From Microbacterium aurugineum (GTDB lineage Bacteria; Actinomycetota; Actinomycetes; Actinomycetales; Microbacteriaceae), in the NCBI RefSeq assembly GCF_023101205.1, contig NZ_CP078078.1:372001-436000 (forward strand): a stretch of DNA of 64,000 bases, read 5' to 3'. Numbering within the stretch: position 1 is the stretch's first letter; each line of letters starts with the position of its first letter. Made by a program: the position numbers and the translations under genes. The notes below the pieces were generated by a model. That model had not been told where the DNA came from. It worked only from the letters and a program-made list of their open reading frames with translations, and did no database searches. Positions 33,766 through 42,659 of the stretch are shown here, in pieces.

Positions 33766-33804
33766 ACCTGTAATGACAGGTTCACTGTACCTGTTATGAC
33801 AGGT
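33766..33804. promoter_or_regulatory. Paired HutC-type GntR operators before the five-gene operon
   Basis: ACCTGTAATGACAGGT (33766-33781) and ACCTGTTATGACAGGT (33789-33804), both perfect in the arms, with 23 bp between equivalent positions. They match the site at 16183-16198 in the rbsK/transaldolase gap. Confidence 0.87.
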
Positions 33805-33824
33805 CGCGTCCAGAGTCGCTCATC

Positions 33825-33885
33825 TTTCGAATCGCGTGAATGGTCCGATTCGGGGCGGAGAAGCGACCGTTCACGCGATTCGAAA
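33825..33885. repeat. Family A intergenic palindromic element, copy 1
   Basis: Perfect 16-bp arms TTTCGAATCGCGTGAA (33825-33840) and its complement (33870-33885), around a 29-bp interior ending AGAAGCGACCG. It lies in a divergent gap, between the operators and the EamA gene. Related copies are at 50082 and 61686. Confidence 0.85.
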
Positions 33886-33916
33886 CCCGGGGCTGTCGCG
33901 AGTAGCGTCAACGAAC

Positions 33917-34882
33917 ATGGGCACGGTGAGGACGGATACGGCGGTCGCACCCGCGCGCGACGTGCGCCTCGGGCTGCCGCTCGCGATCGCCGCGGCCTTC
34001 GCGTTCGGTATGTCGGGAGCATGGGCGCGCGGGCTCATCGATGCGGGGTGGACGCCCGGGGCCGCGGTCACCGCTCGCATCTGGGTGGCAGCCCTCGTGC
34101 TGCTCCTCCCCACGATCCTCTCCCTGCGTGGGCGGTGGGGGCTGCTGCGGCGCAATGCGGGGATGATCCTCGCCTACGGTCTGCTCGCGGTCGCGGCGAC
34201 GCAACTCTTCTACTTCCAGGCCGTCGCCGTCATGGATGTCGGGATCGCCCTGCTCATCGAGTACACCGCTCCGGTCGCGGTGCTGCTGTGGCTCTGGCTG
34301 CGCAGGGGGGAGCGTCCGACGCGTCGGAGCATCATCGGCGCGGCCATCGCCTTCGTCGGGCTCGTGCTGATGCTCGACATCCTCACCGGTGCCGACGTGA
34401 ACGTGGCCGGGATCCTCTGGGCGCTCGGGGCGATGGTGGGGGCGGCGACGTACTTCGTGCTGTCCGCCAAGGCGGACACGGGGCTGCCGCCGATCGCGCT
34501 CGCCGGCAGCGGTCTGCTGCTCGGTGCGCTCGGGCTCACCGCCGCCGGGGCCCTCGGCGTGCTGCCGATCCGGTGGACCACCGACGACATCGCGTACCGG
34601 TTCGGCAGTGTGCCGTGGTTCGTCCCGGTGCTGGCGATGGGTGTCGTCGCGACCGCCCTCGCGTACCTGCTCGGGATCGCGTCGACGCGGATGCTGGGGT
34701 CGCGGCTCGCGTCCTTCGTCGCGCTCGCCGAGGTCGTGGCGGCTCTTCTGTTCGGCTGGCTGCTCCTCGGGCAGCTCCCCGATCTGCTGCAGGCGCTGGG
34801 TGGGGTGCTCGTGCTCGCCGGCGTCGTCGTGGTCAAGTTGGGGGAGCCGGTCGCCCAGGAGTTCGTCGAACCGGTGCCGTAG
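33917..34882 (+). CDS. EamA/DMT-family transporter
   Basis: A 321-residue membrane protein with ten predicted helices in two EamA repeats (about 18-150 and 165-305). Motifs include FAFGMSGAWARGLID, the helix 3-4 region ALLIEYTAPVAVLLWL and, in the second repeat, SRLASFVALAEVVAALLFGWLLLGQ. DMT proteins export or import metabolites such as amino acids; the substrate is unknown. TAGCGT at 33903-33908 lies 8 nt before the ATG with no ribosome binding site (leaderless pattern). It is not obviously part of the flanking operons. Confidence 0.9.
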   Translation: MGTVRTDTAVAPARDVRLGLPLAIAAAFAFGMSGAWARGLIDAGWTPGAAVTARIWVAALVLLLPTILSLRGRWGLLRRNAGMILAYGLLAVAATQLFYFQAVAVMDVGIALLIEYTAPVAVLLWLWLRRGERPTRRSIIGAAIAFVGLVLMLDILTGADVNVAGILWALGAMVGAATYFVLSAKADTGLPPIALAGSGLLLGALGLTAAGALGVLPIRWTTDDIAYRFGSVPWFVPVLAMGVVATALAYLLGIASTRMLGSRLASFVALAEVVAALLFGWLLLGQLPDLLQALGGVLVLAGVVVVKLGEPVAQEFVEPVP

Positions 34883-34894
34883 CCCTCGCGGGGA

Positions 34895-34955
34895 ATGTAT
34901 ACCGGAAACGAGTCCAGTGAGATCATCGGCCCGCCAGAGCCGCTTTATGTATACA
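34895..34955. promoter_or_regulatory. GntR operators TGTATAC before the prp operon
   Basis: ATGTATAC (34895-34902) and ATGTATACA, holding the palindrome TGTATACA (34948-34955), lie in the 81-bp gap before the GntR gene, 52 bp (about five helical turns) apart. A third copy is at 52574-52583 upstream of etfBA. Confidence 0.65.
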
Positions 34956-34963
34956 CTGAGGGC

Positions 34964-35650
34964 ATGACCCTTCCCGTGGAGCGCACCTCGGCCGGTGACC
35001 GTGCGTATGCGGCGCTGCTCGATGACATCCAGTCCGGCGCGCTCGCGGCAGGTTTCGTGCTCGGCGAGGTCGAGCAGGCGGAGCGCCTGGGCGTGAGTCG
35101 CACGCCCATGCGCGAAGCGCTGCGCAGGCTCGCCGCCGACGGCCTCGTCGTCCAGCAGTCACCGCGGGTCACGGTCGTCGCCGATCTCGACGCCGACGAC
35201 ATCCGCTCGCTCTTCGAGATCCGCCGTGCGCTCGAGGAGAGCTCGGCACGCCTCGCCGCCACCCGGGGCGATGCCTCCCTGTTCGCCGCGCTCGCCGACG
35301 AGTTCGCCCACGTCGACCTCGACGCCGTCGCCGGCCGCGACGCCTACTATGCGCTGATAGCCCGCTTCGACGCCGCCCTCGACGCCGCTGTGGCGAACGA
35401 CTACATCGCGTCGGCGCTGCGCACGGTGCGCACCCACCTCGTGCGGGTTCGTCGGATGGCGCGGGACAACCCCGCCCGGCTCGCCGCCTCCGCGGGGGAG
35501 CACCGCACCATCGCCGCGGCGCTCGCCGCCCGCGACGGCGACCTCGCGGCCCACGCGACGCACGTGCACCTGCACAACGCGCTCACCGGCATCCTCGACT
35601 CCCTCCCCGAAGACGTCTCGTCCCCTCCCACGACCGAAGGACTCTCATGA
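34964..35650 (+). CDS. GntR-family regulator of the methylcitrate operon
   Basis: A 228-residue GntR protein: winged helix ([40 protein letters not shown]) and an FCD-type helical ligand domain ([29 protein letters not shown]). Its stop overlaps the prpD start (ATGA), so it is the first gene of gntR-prpD-prpB-prpC, and autoregulation through the two TGTATAC sites upstream is likely. The ATG at 34964 is chosen over the ATG at 34895, which lies in the operator. The effector may be methylcitrate or a related intermediate, by analogy only. Confidence 0.88.
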   Translation: MTLPVERTSAGDRAYAALLDDIQSGALAAGFVLGEVEQAERLGVSRTPMREALRRLAADGLVVQQSPRVTVVADLDADDIRSLFEIRRALEESSARLAATRGDASLFAALADEFAHVDLDAVAGRDAYYALIARFDAALDAAVANDYIASALRTVRTHLVRVRRMARDNPARLAASAGEHRTIAAALAARDGDLAAHATHVHLHNALTGILDSLPEDVSSPPTTEGLS

Positions 35651-37173
35651 CCGTCACCCACCACGTCCGTGTGCACCGCAGCGACGAGAACCTCGCCCGT
35701 GAGGATCAGCTCGCCTGGAGGATCGCCGAGGTCGCCGCCGACCCGGTCGAGGTCGAGCAGGATGTCGTCGACATGATCATCAACCGCATCATCGACAACG
35801 CCTCCGTCGCCGCGGCCTCCCTGACCCGCGCGCCGATCAACGCGGCCAGGGCGCAGGCGTTCAGCCATCCCGTCTCGACGGGCGGCGTCGGTGCGAACCT
35901 CTTCGGCGCCGCACTCGACCACCGCACCAGCCCCGAGTGGGCCGCCTGGGCGAACGGCGTGGCCGTGCGCGAGCTGGACTACCACGACACGTTCCTCGCG
36001 GCGGAGTACTCGCACCCCGGCGACAACATCCCGCCGATCCTCGCGGTCGCCCAGCACACCGGCAAGGACGGCCGCGCCCTGGTGCGCGGCATCGCCACCG
36101 GGTATGAGATCCAGATGGATCTGGTGCGCGCGATCTGCCTGCACAAGCACAAGATCGACCACGTCGCCCACCTCGGCCCGTCGGCCGCCGCCGGCATCGG
36201 AACCCTGCTCGGCCTCGACGTCGAGACCATCTATCAGGCCGTCGGGCAGGGACTGCACACCACGACCGCCACCCGCCAGAGCCGCAAGGGCGAGATCTCG
36301 ACCTGGAAGGCGCACGCCCCGGCCTTCGCGGGCAAGATGGCCGTCGAAGCGGTCGACCGGGCGATGCGGGGGCAGACCAGCCCCGCCCCGATCTACGAAG
36401 GGGAAGACGGCGTGATCGCCTGGATGCTCGACGGCAAGGATGCCGCGTACGACGTGCCGCTGCCCGCCGCGGGTGAGCCCAAGCGCGCGATCCTCGACTC
36501 GTACACGAAGGAACACTCGGCCGAGTACCAGGCGCAGGCGCTCATCGACCTCGCCCGCAAGCTCGGGATCGAGAACCCGGCGCTGCGTGACCCCGCCAAC
36601 ATCGATCAGATCGTCATCCACACGAGCCACCACACCCACAACGTGATCGGCTCCGGCGCCAACGACCCGCAGAAGTACGACCCGACCGCCTCGCGCGAGA
36701 CGCTCGACCACTCGGTGCCCTACATCTTCGCGGTCGCGCTGCAGGACGGTGGATGGCACCACGTCGACTCCTACGCCCCCGAGCGCGCGGGCCGCGCCGA
36801 CACGGTCGCGCTGTGGCACAAGATCACCACCGCCGAGGACGCCGAGTGGACGCGCCGCTATCACTCCGAGGACCCGGATGAGAAGGCGTTCGGCGGTCGC
36901 GTCGAGATCCGCCTCACCGACGGGTCGACCGTGGTGGACGAGATCGCCGTGGCGGATGCCCACCCCCTCGGAGCGCGTCCGTTCGCCCGGGAGAACTACA
37001 TCGCCAAGTTCCGTCTGCTGGCGGAGCCCGTGCTCGAGCCCGCCGAGATCGAACGGTTCCTGGACCTCGTCCAGCGTCTGCCCGAGCTGACCGCAGCGGA
37101 GGTCGGCGAGCTGTCGATCGTCGCGAAGCCGGGAGTGCTCGAGAACGCCGGCGCCCCGAAGGGGCTGTTCTGA
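35647..37173 (+). CDS. prpD: 2-Methylcitrate dehydratase PrpD
   Basis: A 508-residue MmgE/PrpD family protein of normal length. Markers include [46 protein letters not shown] and a [19 protein letters not shown] stretch. It dehydrates 2-methylcitrate to 2-methyl-cis-aconitate in propionate degradation. It overlaps the GntR stop by 4 nt and the prpB start by 1 nt (TGATG). It works with PrpB and PrpC downstream; rehydration would need an aconitase encoded elsewhere. Confidence 0.95.
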   Translation: MTVTHHVRVHRSDENLAREDQLAWRIAEVAADPVEVEQDVVDMIINRIIDNASVAAASLTRAPINAARAQAFSHPVSTGGVGANLFGAALDHRTSPEWAAWANGVAVRELDYHDTFLAAEYSHPGDNIPPILAVAQHTGKDGRALVRGIATGYEIQMDLVRAICLHKHKIDHVAHLGPSAAAGIGTLLGLDVETIYQAVGQGLHTTTATRQSRKGEISTWKAHAPAFAGKMAVEAVDRAMRGQTSPAPIYEGEDGVIAWMLDGKDAAYDVPLPAAGEPKRAILDSYTKEHSAEYQAQALIDLARKLGIENPALRDPANIDQIVIHTSHHTHNVIGSGANDPQKYDPTASRETLDHSVPYIFAVALQDGGWHHVDSYAPERAGRADTVALWHKITTAEDAEWTRRYHSEDPDEKAFGGRVEIRLTDGSTVVDEIAVADAHPLGARPFARENYIAKFRLLAEPVLEPAEIERFLDLVQRLPELTAAEVGELSIVAKPGVLENAGAPKGLF

Positions 37174-38075
37174 TGCTGTACTCGACCGTCACCCCGTCGG
37201 AGAAGCGGCGCCTGTTCCGCGAGCGGCTCGCGAGCGGGGAGCTGCTTCGCTTCCCCGGTGCGTTCAACCCGCTGAGCGCACGCCTGATCGAGCAGAAGGG
37301 CTTCGACGGCGTCTACATCTCCGGCGCCGTGCTCTCGGCCGATCTGGGCCTCCCCGACATCGGCCTCACCACGCTCACCGAGGTCGCGGGTCGGGCGAAG
37401 CAGATCGCCCGCATGACCGACCTCCCCGCGATCGTCGATGCCGACACCGGCTTCGGCGAACCGATGAACGTCGCCCGCACGATCCAGGAGCTCGAGGATG
37501 CGGGCCTCGCGGGCACGCACATCGAGGACCAGATCAACCCGAAGCGCTGCGGTCACCTCGACGGCAAATCCGTGGTCGACGAGGACACGGCGATCAAGCG
37601 CATCCGTGCCGCCGCCGACGCCCGTCGCGACGAGAACTTCCTCCTCATGGCGCGCACCGACATCCGGGCGGTGGAAGGGCTGGACGCGGCGATCGACCGC
37701 GCCAAGGCACTGGTGGATGCGGGCGCCGACGCGGTGTTCCCCGAGGCGATGCGCACGCTCGCGGAGTTCGAGGCGATGGCCGAGGCACTCGACGTGCCGA
37801 TCCTCGCGAACATGACCGAGTTCGGCAAGAGCGAGCTGTTCTCCGTGGATCAGCTGCGCGACGCCGGGGTCAACCTCGTCATCTGGCCGGTGTCGCTGCT
37901 GCGCATCTCGATGGGGGCCGCGGGCCGTGCGCTCGATACGCTGAACGAAGAGGGGCACCTGACCTCGAAGCTCGGCGAGATGCAACACCGCGCCGATCTC
38001 TACGACCTGATCGACTACGAGTCGTACAACCATTTCGACTCCGGTGTCTTCAACTTCACCATCACGAAGGAGTGA
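37173..38075 (+). CDS. prpB: 2-Methylisocitrate lyase PrpB
   Basis: A 300-residue member of the isocitrate lyase/PEP mutase family. DADTGFGEPMNVARTIQELEDAG holds the Mg-binding Asp residues, IEDQINPKRCGHLDGK contains the catalytic KRCGH motif that marks true lyases. It splits 2-methylisocitrate into pyruvate and succinate. The start overlaps the prpD stop, and prpC follows by 2 bp. Confidence 0.96.
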   Translation: MLYSTVTPSEKRRLFRERLASGELLRFPGAFNPLSARLIEQKGFDGVYISGAVLSADLGLPDIGLTTLTEVAGRAKQIARMTDLPAIVDADTGFGEPMNVARTIQELEDAGLAGTHIEDQINPKRCGHLDGKSVVDEDTAIKRIRAAADARRDENFLLMARTDIRAVEGLDAAIDRAKALVDAGADAVFPEAMRTLAEFEAMAEALDVPILANMTEFGKSELFSVDQLRDAGVNLVIWPVSLLRISMGAAGRALDTLNEEGHLTSKLGEMQHRADLYDLIDYESYNHFDSGVFNFTITKE

Positions 38076-38077
38076 CC

Positions 38078-39211
38078 ATGACCGAGCCGGACATCAAGAA
38101 GGGCCTCGCGGGGGTCGTCGTCGACACGACCGCGATCTCGAAGGTCAATCCCGAGACGAACAGTCTGCTGTACCGCGGCTATCCGGTGCAGGAGCTCGCG
38201 GACACGCAGCCGTTCGAAGCGGTCGCATACCTGCTCTGGAACGGCGAACTGCCGACGCCCGAGGAGCTGGCGGCGTTCCGCGTGGAGGAGCGCAGACACC
38301 GCGCGCTCGCCGACAACGTCAAGGCCGCGATCGACCTGGTCCCGCTCGACGCGCACCCGATGGACGAGGTGCGCACCGCGGTGAGCCTGATCGGTGCTTC
38401 CGACCCGGGCGCCGGCGGCTCGGTGCTCGACGCCGGGGGCAGCCCCGAGCAGAACCTCGAGCGCAGCATCCGCCTCTTCGCCGCGCTCCCGGCGATCGTC
38501 GCCTACGGGCAGCGTCGTCGTCGTGGCCAGGAGCTCATCGCCCCCCGAGACGACCTCGACTACTCCGCGAACTTCCTCTGGATGACGTTCGGCGAGGAAG
38601 CGGACGACGTCGTCGTGGATGCGTTCAACCGCTCGATGATCCTGTACGCGGAGCACTCCTTCAACGCCTCGACGTTCACCGCACGCGTGATCACCTCGAC
38701 CCTGAGCGACATCTACTCCGCGGTCGTCGGGGCCATCGGCGCGCTCAAGGGCCCGCTGCACGGTGGCGCCAACGAAGCGGTCCTGCACATCTTCGACGAC
38801 ATCGGCACCGCAGACAATGTCGTGCCGTGGCTCGACAAGGCGCTCGCCGAGAAGCGCAAGATCATGGGCTTCGGGCATCGCGTCTACAAGAAGGGCGATT
38901 CCCGGGTGCCGACCATGAAGGCGGCGCTCGACACCCTCGTGGAGCACTACGATCGCGCCGACGTGGCCGAGCTGTACGACACCCTCGAGTCGGAGTTCGT
39001 GGCGCGCAAGGGCATCTATCCGAACCTCGACTACCCGTCGGGCCCTGCCTACAACCTGATCGGTTTCGACACGCTCACCTTCACGCCGCTGTTCGTCGCG
39101 GCGCGAGTGACGGGCTGGACCGCGCACGTGATCGAGCAGGCGGGATCGAACGCGCTGATCCGTCCGCTGTCGCACTACGACGGTCCGGACGAGCGCCACG
39201 TCGAGGGCTGA
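38078..39211 (+). CDS. prpC: 2-Methylcitrate synthase PrpC (citrate synthase family)
   Basis: A 377-residue citrate synthase-family enzyme. Catalytic residues are in KGPLHGGANEAV (His), GFGHRVYKKGDSR (His) and PLFVAARVTGWTAH. Its short length and place in the prp operon indicate condensation of propionyl-CoA with oxaloacetate, although such enzymes also have some citrate synthase activity. I choose ATG 38078, which has AAGGAG 5 nt upstream; GTG 38072 overlaps that site. Confidence 0.94.
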   Translation: MTEPDIKKGLAGVVVDTTAISKVNPETNSLLYRGYPVQELADTQPFEAVAYLLWNGELPTPEELAAFRVEERRHRALADNVKAAIDLVPLDAHPMDEVRTAVSLIGASDPGAGGSVLDAGGSPEQNLERSIRLFAALPAIVAYGQRRRRGQELIAPRDDLDYSANFLWMTFGEEADDVVVDAFNRSMILYAEHSFNASTFTARVITSTLSDIYSAVVGAIGALKGPLHGGANEAVLHIFDDIGTADNVVPWLDKALAEKRKIMGFGHRVYKKGDSRVPTMKAALDTLVEHYDRADVAELYDTLESEFVARKGIYPNLDYPSGPAYNLIGFDTLTFTPLFVAARVTGWTAHVIEQAGSNALIRPLSHYDGPDERHVEG

Positions 39212-39225
39212 CCCACCTCCCGAAC

Positions 39226-40278
39226 TCAGAGGGGGGCGGGATCGGGGTGAGCGGTGCGCCCGGGGAAGCCCGTCGACTCGCGTCTGACGATGCGGAACCC
39301 CGGCTTCACCGTGCGCGGCGAGCGACGACCGCCCTTCTCCTCGATGCGCTCGATGAGCAGGTCCACGGCTGCCACCGCGATCTGTGTGCGCCCGGCGTCG
39401 ACGCTGGACATGGAGGGGATCGAGAACTTGGCCTCGTCGATGTCATCGAACCCGATCACCGCGACGTCCTCGGGGACGCGCAACCCCGCCTCGCCCAGCG
39501 CGCGGAGCGCCCCCAGACCGAGGGCGTCGTTGAGGGCGAAGACCCCGTCGAACGCCACCCCTTCGCTGATCAGCTCGCGGATCGCCAGGAGACCTCCGCT
39601 GCGACTCCAGTGCGCGCTCGTGCGGATGAGCCGTGGGTCGACCTCGAAGCCGGCCTCGAGGAACGCCTCCCGATAGCCGGCGAGTCGCAGCTTCGCCGAG
39701 CTGGTGCCAGGCGTCTCTTCCTCTTCTGCGCCGACGAGGGCGATGCGCCGGCGCCCGATGTCGAGGAGATGCTCCACCGCAGCTCTGGCTGCGGAGGTGT
39801 TGTGCATGGCGACGTGGTCTGTCGGGCCGTCGAAGATGCGCTCACCGAGGAGGACGAGGGGGAAGCCCGTGTCCAGAGCATCGGCATCGGGCTGGCCCAG
39901 TGCCACGGGGCTGAACAGCAGTCCGTCGGTGAGACGCAGACGCCCTCCGGTGATCACTTGCAGTTCGCGGGCCCTGTCGCCGCTGGTCTGCTCGACGACG
40001 ACACCGAGCCCCCGGTCGTCGGCGGCACGGATGACCGCATCCGCCAGCTCGGCGAAGTAGTTCTCGCTCAGAGCGGGAACGGCGAGGCCGATGACACCCG
40101 TGCGGCCGGAGCGAAGGCCGCGTGCCGACAGGTTCGGCCGGTAGCCGAGTTCATCGATGGCCGTCTGCACACGTTCGCGGGTCTGCGCGCTCACGTGGGG
40201 GTAGTCGTTGATGACGTTCGAGACGGTCTTGATGGAGACTCCGGCGAGGCGCGCGACGTCGTGCATCGTCGGATCCAT
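39226..40278 (-). CDS. LacI-family regulator of the arabinoside cluster
   Basis: A 350-residue LacI/GalR protein: helix-turn-helix MHDVARLAGVSIKTVSNVIN, hinge SARGLRSGRT, then the sugar-sensing domain (GVIGLAVPALSENYFAEL, VIGFDDIDEAKFS). Its stop is 14 bp from the convergent prpC stop. It precedes the ABC importer genes (same strand, read towards it) and the GH51 gene, whose promoters carry TTTACAWCGTTGT palindromes with the CpG centre expected for LacI operators. I infer it represses both. The effector is probably arabinose or an arabino-oligosaccharide. Confidence 0.9.
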   Translation of the reverse strand: MDPTMHDVARLAGVSIKTVSNVINDYPHVSAQTRERVQTAIDELGYRPNLSARGLRSGRTGVIGLAVPALSENYFAELADAVIRAADDRGLGVVVEQTSGDRARELQVITGGRLRLTDGLLFSPVALGQPDADALDTGFPLVLLGERIFDGPTDHVAMHNTSAARAAVEHLLDIGRRRIALVGAEEEETPGTSSAKLRLAGYREAFLEAGFEVDPRLIRTSAHWSRSGGLLAIRELISEGVAFDGVFALNDALGLGALRALGEAGLRVPEDVAVIGFDDIDEAKFSIPSMSSVDAGRTQIAVAAVDLLIERIEEKGGRRSPRTVKPGFRIVRRESTGFPGRTAHPDPAPL

Positions 40279-40342
40279 CGGGCCTCACCAATCGCCGTGT
40301 GTCACGCCAGCGCGCTCCCCTCACTCTAACGTCGTGCGCAGA

Positions 40343-40377
40343 GTGCGGGCGGGAGAGGAATGCTCTCCCGCCCGCAC
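40343..40377 (-). terminator. Hairpin terminator of the arabinoside importer operon
   Basis: A perfect 15-bp stem GTGCGGGCGGGAGAG (40343-40357) with its complement (40363-40377) and a 5-nt loop, 16 bp after the stop of the binding-protein gene and before the LacI gene. Confidence 0.8.
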
Positions 40378-40392
40378 CCGAATCGCCTGCTG

Positions 40393-41727
40393 CTACTGAC
40401 CGAGCTCGTTCTGAAGGTCGGTCTGCGCCTGATCGAGAGCCTCCTCCGCGGGCGTGCCGTTCTCGTAGATCTCGTTGAGCGTGACCGTGCGGAACTGGTT
40501 GTCGACCGTGGGAAGGGACGCGTTGGAGAACGACTCGAAGTGACCGATCCCGTCCTTCACCGAGTTCAGCACGTCGAACAGGTTCGTCTGGAAGTACTGG
40601 TTGAACTTGTTGTCCGGGTTCTTCGTGACCTTCTCGTCTTCCCAGACCGACATGTTCACGGGGTCGAAGCCCAGCTCCTCCCACACCTTCACGTTCGCTT
40701 CGAGCGACAGCTTGCTGTAGGCCGCGAACTCGCTGGCGATCTCCTTCTTCCCGCTGCCGGCCATCACGGCGGTGCCGGTGCCACCGCCACCGATGGTCAG
40801 CACCTCGGAGCCCTCGATCTGCGGAGCGGGAGCGATCGCGATCTTCCCCGCGAGATCCGGCATGTAGTCGACGAAACGCGAGGTGTACCACGCGGGGTAC
40901 ACGACGGCGGCGTAGTCGCCGTCGTTGATGGCGCCGAAGGCCTCCTCGCTGTCCGGGCTACCACCGGGGATCGTCGAGATCGCTCCCGACTCCTTCATGT
41001 CCTGGAACATCTCCATCGTGTCGACGACCTCGGGGCTGTTCACGTCGACGTCCCCCCGCCCGTCCTCGGTGAAGAGCTGACCGCCGTTCTGTGCGATCGC
41101 GAGCGGCTCGGTGAAGAAGATGCTCGTGCTGGCGACGCCGAACGCCTTCCCGGTCGCCGCGGAGTACTCGGTGCCGGCGGCGGCGAAGTCGTCCCAGGTC
41201 TCGATCGTCGTGTAGTCGATCCCGGCGCTCTCGAGGAGTTCGGTGTTGTAGAAGCTCACGAAGGCGCCGACGTGGGTCGGGAAGCCGTAGATCTTGCCGT
41301 TCCTGCTGTAGAGGTCGAGCCGGGCCTGCACGATGTCGTCGGTGTAGGGCGCGGCGACCTCCGTCAGATCCGCCAACGGCGGGTTGTCGCCCTTGACGAA
41401 GTTCGCGAACTTGCCGACCTCGATGTCGGCCAGGTCGGGGAGGCCCTCCCCGGAGTTCACGGCGAGTAGGAGCTTGTCGTGCATGTCCTGGTAGGGGTAG
41501 ACGGTGATGTTCAGGTCGATGGCCTTGTCGGGGTTCTCCTTGTTCCAGCTCTCGGCCATCTGCTCGTAGACCTGGCCGTGGAGCTCGGCGAAGACCCACA
41601 TGTCCAGTGTGGTGGTGCCGTCGGCGTTCGCGCCGTCGTCCTGCGGGGTGCCGCTCGCGCAGGCGGACAGAGTGCCGACCGTCACTGCTGCCACGGTCGC
41701 CGCGGTCAGAATCCTTCGGAATCGCAT
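40393..41727 (-). CDS. Sugar-binding lipoprotein of arabinoside ABC importer
   Basis: A 444-residue cluster B/D solute-binding protein. The signal peptide MRFRRILTAATVAAVTVGTLSAC puts the lipidated Cys at residue 23 (lipobox LSAC). The mature part has TTLDMWVFAELHGQVYEQM, LPDLADIEVGKFANF and IWGGGGTGTAVMAG-like segments (as TIGGGGTGTAVM). I choose the ATG at 41727, 7 nt after AGGAG; the ATG at 41733 is too close to it. Its neighbours are two permeases and a GH51 enzyme, so the ligand is probably an arabino-oligosaccharide. Confidence 0.92.
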   Translation of the reverse strand: MRFRRILTAATVAAVTVGTLSACASGTPQDDGANADGTTTLDMWVFAELHGQVYEQMAESWNKENPDKAIDLNITVYPYQDMHDKLLLAVNSGEGLPDLADIEVGKFANFVKGDNPPLADLTEVAAPYTDDIVQARLDLYSRNGKIYGFPTHVGAFVSFYNTELLESAGIDYTTIETWDDFAAAGTEYSAATGKAFGVASTSIFFTEPLAIAQNGGQLFTEDGRGDVDVNSPEVVDTMEMFQDMKESGAISTIPGGSPDSEEAFGAINDGDYAAVVYPAWYTSRFVDYMPDLAGKIAIAPAPQIEGSEVLTIGGGGTGTAVMAGSGKKEIASEFAAYSKLSLEANVKVWEELGFDPVNMSVWEDEKVTKNPDNKFNQYFQTNLFDVLNSVKDGIGHFESFSNASLPTVDNQFRTVTLNEIYENGTPAEEALDQAQTDLQNELGQ

Positions 41728-41777
41728 GGTCATACTCCTGACTGTGTGGGGGATACGGGGGAGAGGAAGGTTCGGTG

Positions 41778-42659
41778 TCAGCCCTTGACCGCACCGGCGG
41801 TCATGCCCTGCACGAAGAACCGTTGGAACGCGAGGAAGAGGATGAGGAGGGGGATCAAGGAGAAGAACGAGCCGATGATCAGCAGCTCGTAGTTGTTGCC
41901 GTACGGCGTGAGCAGCGTGTTCAGGCCGATGGGCAGGATGAACTTGTCCGGCGAGCGCAGAACCAGCAGCGGCCAGAGGAAGTTGTTCCAGATGATCATG
42001 CTGTTGAGGATCGCCATCGCCGCGAACGCCGGTTTGGCGATCGGTGCCACCAGACGGAAGAAGATGCCGAACTCCGACACTCCGTCCATGCGACCGGCCT
42101 CGAGGATCTCCTTCGGGATGCCCAGGAAGTACTGCCGGAAGAAGAAGATCGTGACCGCCTGGGCGAGGAACGGGAGGACGACGATCCAGTACTGGTCCGT
42201 GGCGCGCATGTCGTTCACCTGGACGTACAGCGGCAGCATGAGCATCTCGAACGGGATCGTCATGAGGATGATCACCAGGATGAAGCCGAGGCTCTTGCCG
42301 CGGAACTCGTACATCGCGAACCCGTAGGCGACGAACGAGCTCACGAGGAGAGTGCCCACCAACTGCACGACCGTGAGCACGAGACTGTTCCAGAACCATT
42401 GGAAGTACAGGCCGGAATCGGTGAAGAGCATCACGTAGTTGTCGAAGCTCAGTGTCGACCAGTCGGTCGAGAACGAGATCCCGTTGCGGATGACGTCGTT
42501 GCCGTCCTGAAAGGTTCCGAAGACGATCGCGAGCACCGGGACGAGCGAGACGAGAGCGATGAGGATCAGGAAGCCGCTCTGTATCAGCCCCGCCGTGCGA
42601 CGCGACATCCGTGGTCGTGTGCGGGCGGCAGGCGGCGTCGCGGAGGTCTGGTACATCAT
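41778..42659 (-). CDS. Carbohydrate ABC permease (MalG/AraQ type)
   Basis: A 293-residue permease with six predicted helices. The EAA loop is EAGRMDGVSEFGIFFRLVAPIAKPA, and the C-terminus ends FFVQGMTAGAVKG as in MalG/AraQ proteins. The first ATG overlaps the upstream permease stop (ATGA). It forms the importer channel with the next permease; the ATPase is encoded elsewhere. Confidence 0.92.
   Translation of the reverse strand: MMYQTSATPPAARTRPRMSRRTAGLIQSGFLILIALVSLVPVLAIVFGTFQDGNDVIRNGISFSTDWSTLSFDNYVMLFTDSGLYFQWFWNSLVLTVVQLVGTLLVSSFVAYGFAMYEFRGKSLGFILVIILMTIPFEMLMLPLYVQVNDMRATDQYWIVVLPFLAQAVTIFFFRQYFLGIPKEILEAGRMDGVSEFGIFFRLVAPIAKPAFAAMAILNSMIIWNNFLWPLLVLRSPDKFILPIGLNTLLTPYGNNYELLIIGSFFSLIPLLILFLAFQRFFVQGMTAGAVKG

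Noticed and set aside
13883..33804. Sulfoquinovose (sulfo-transaldolase) pathway as the role of the GntR regulon
   Set aside because: A transaldolase and an isomerase are present, but there is no sulfoquinovosidase, sulfolactaldehyde dehydrogenase or reductase, or sulfonate exporter.
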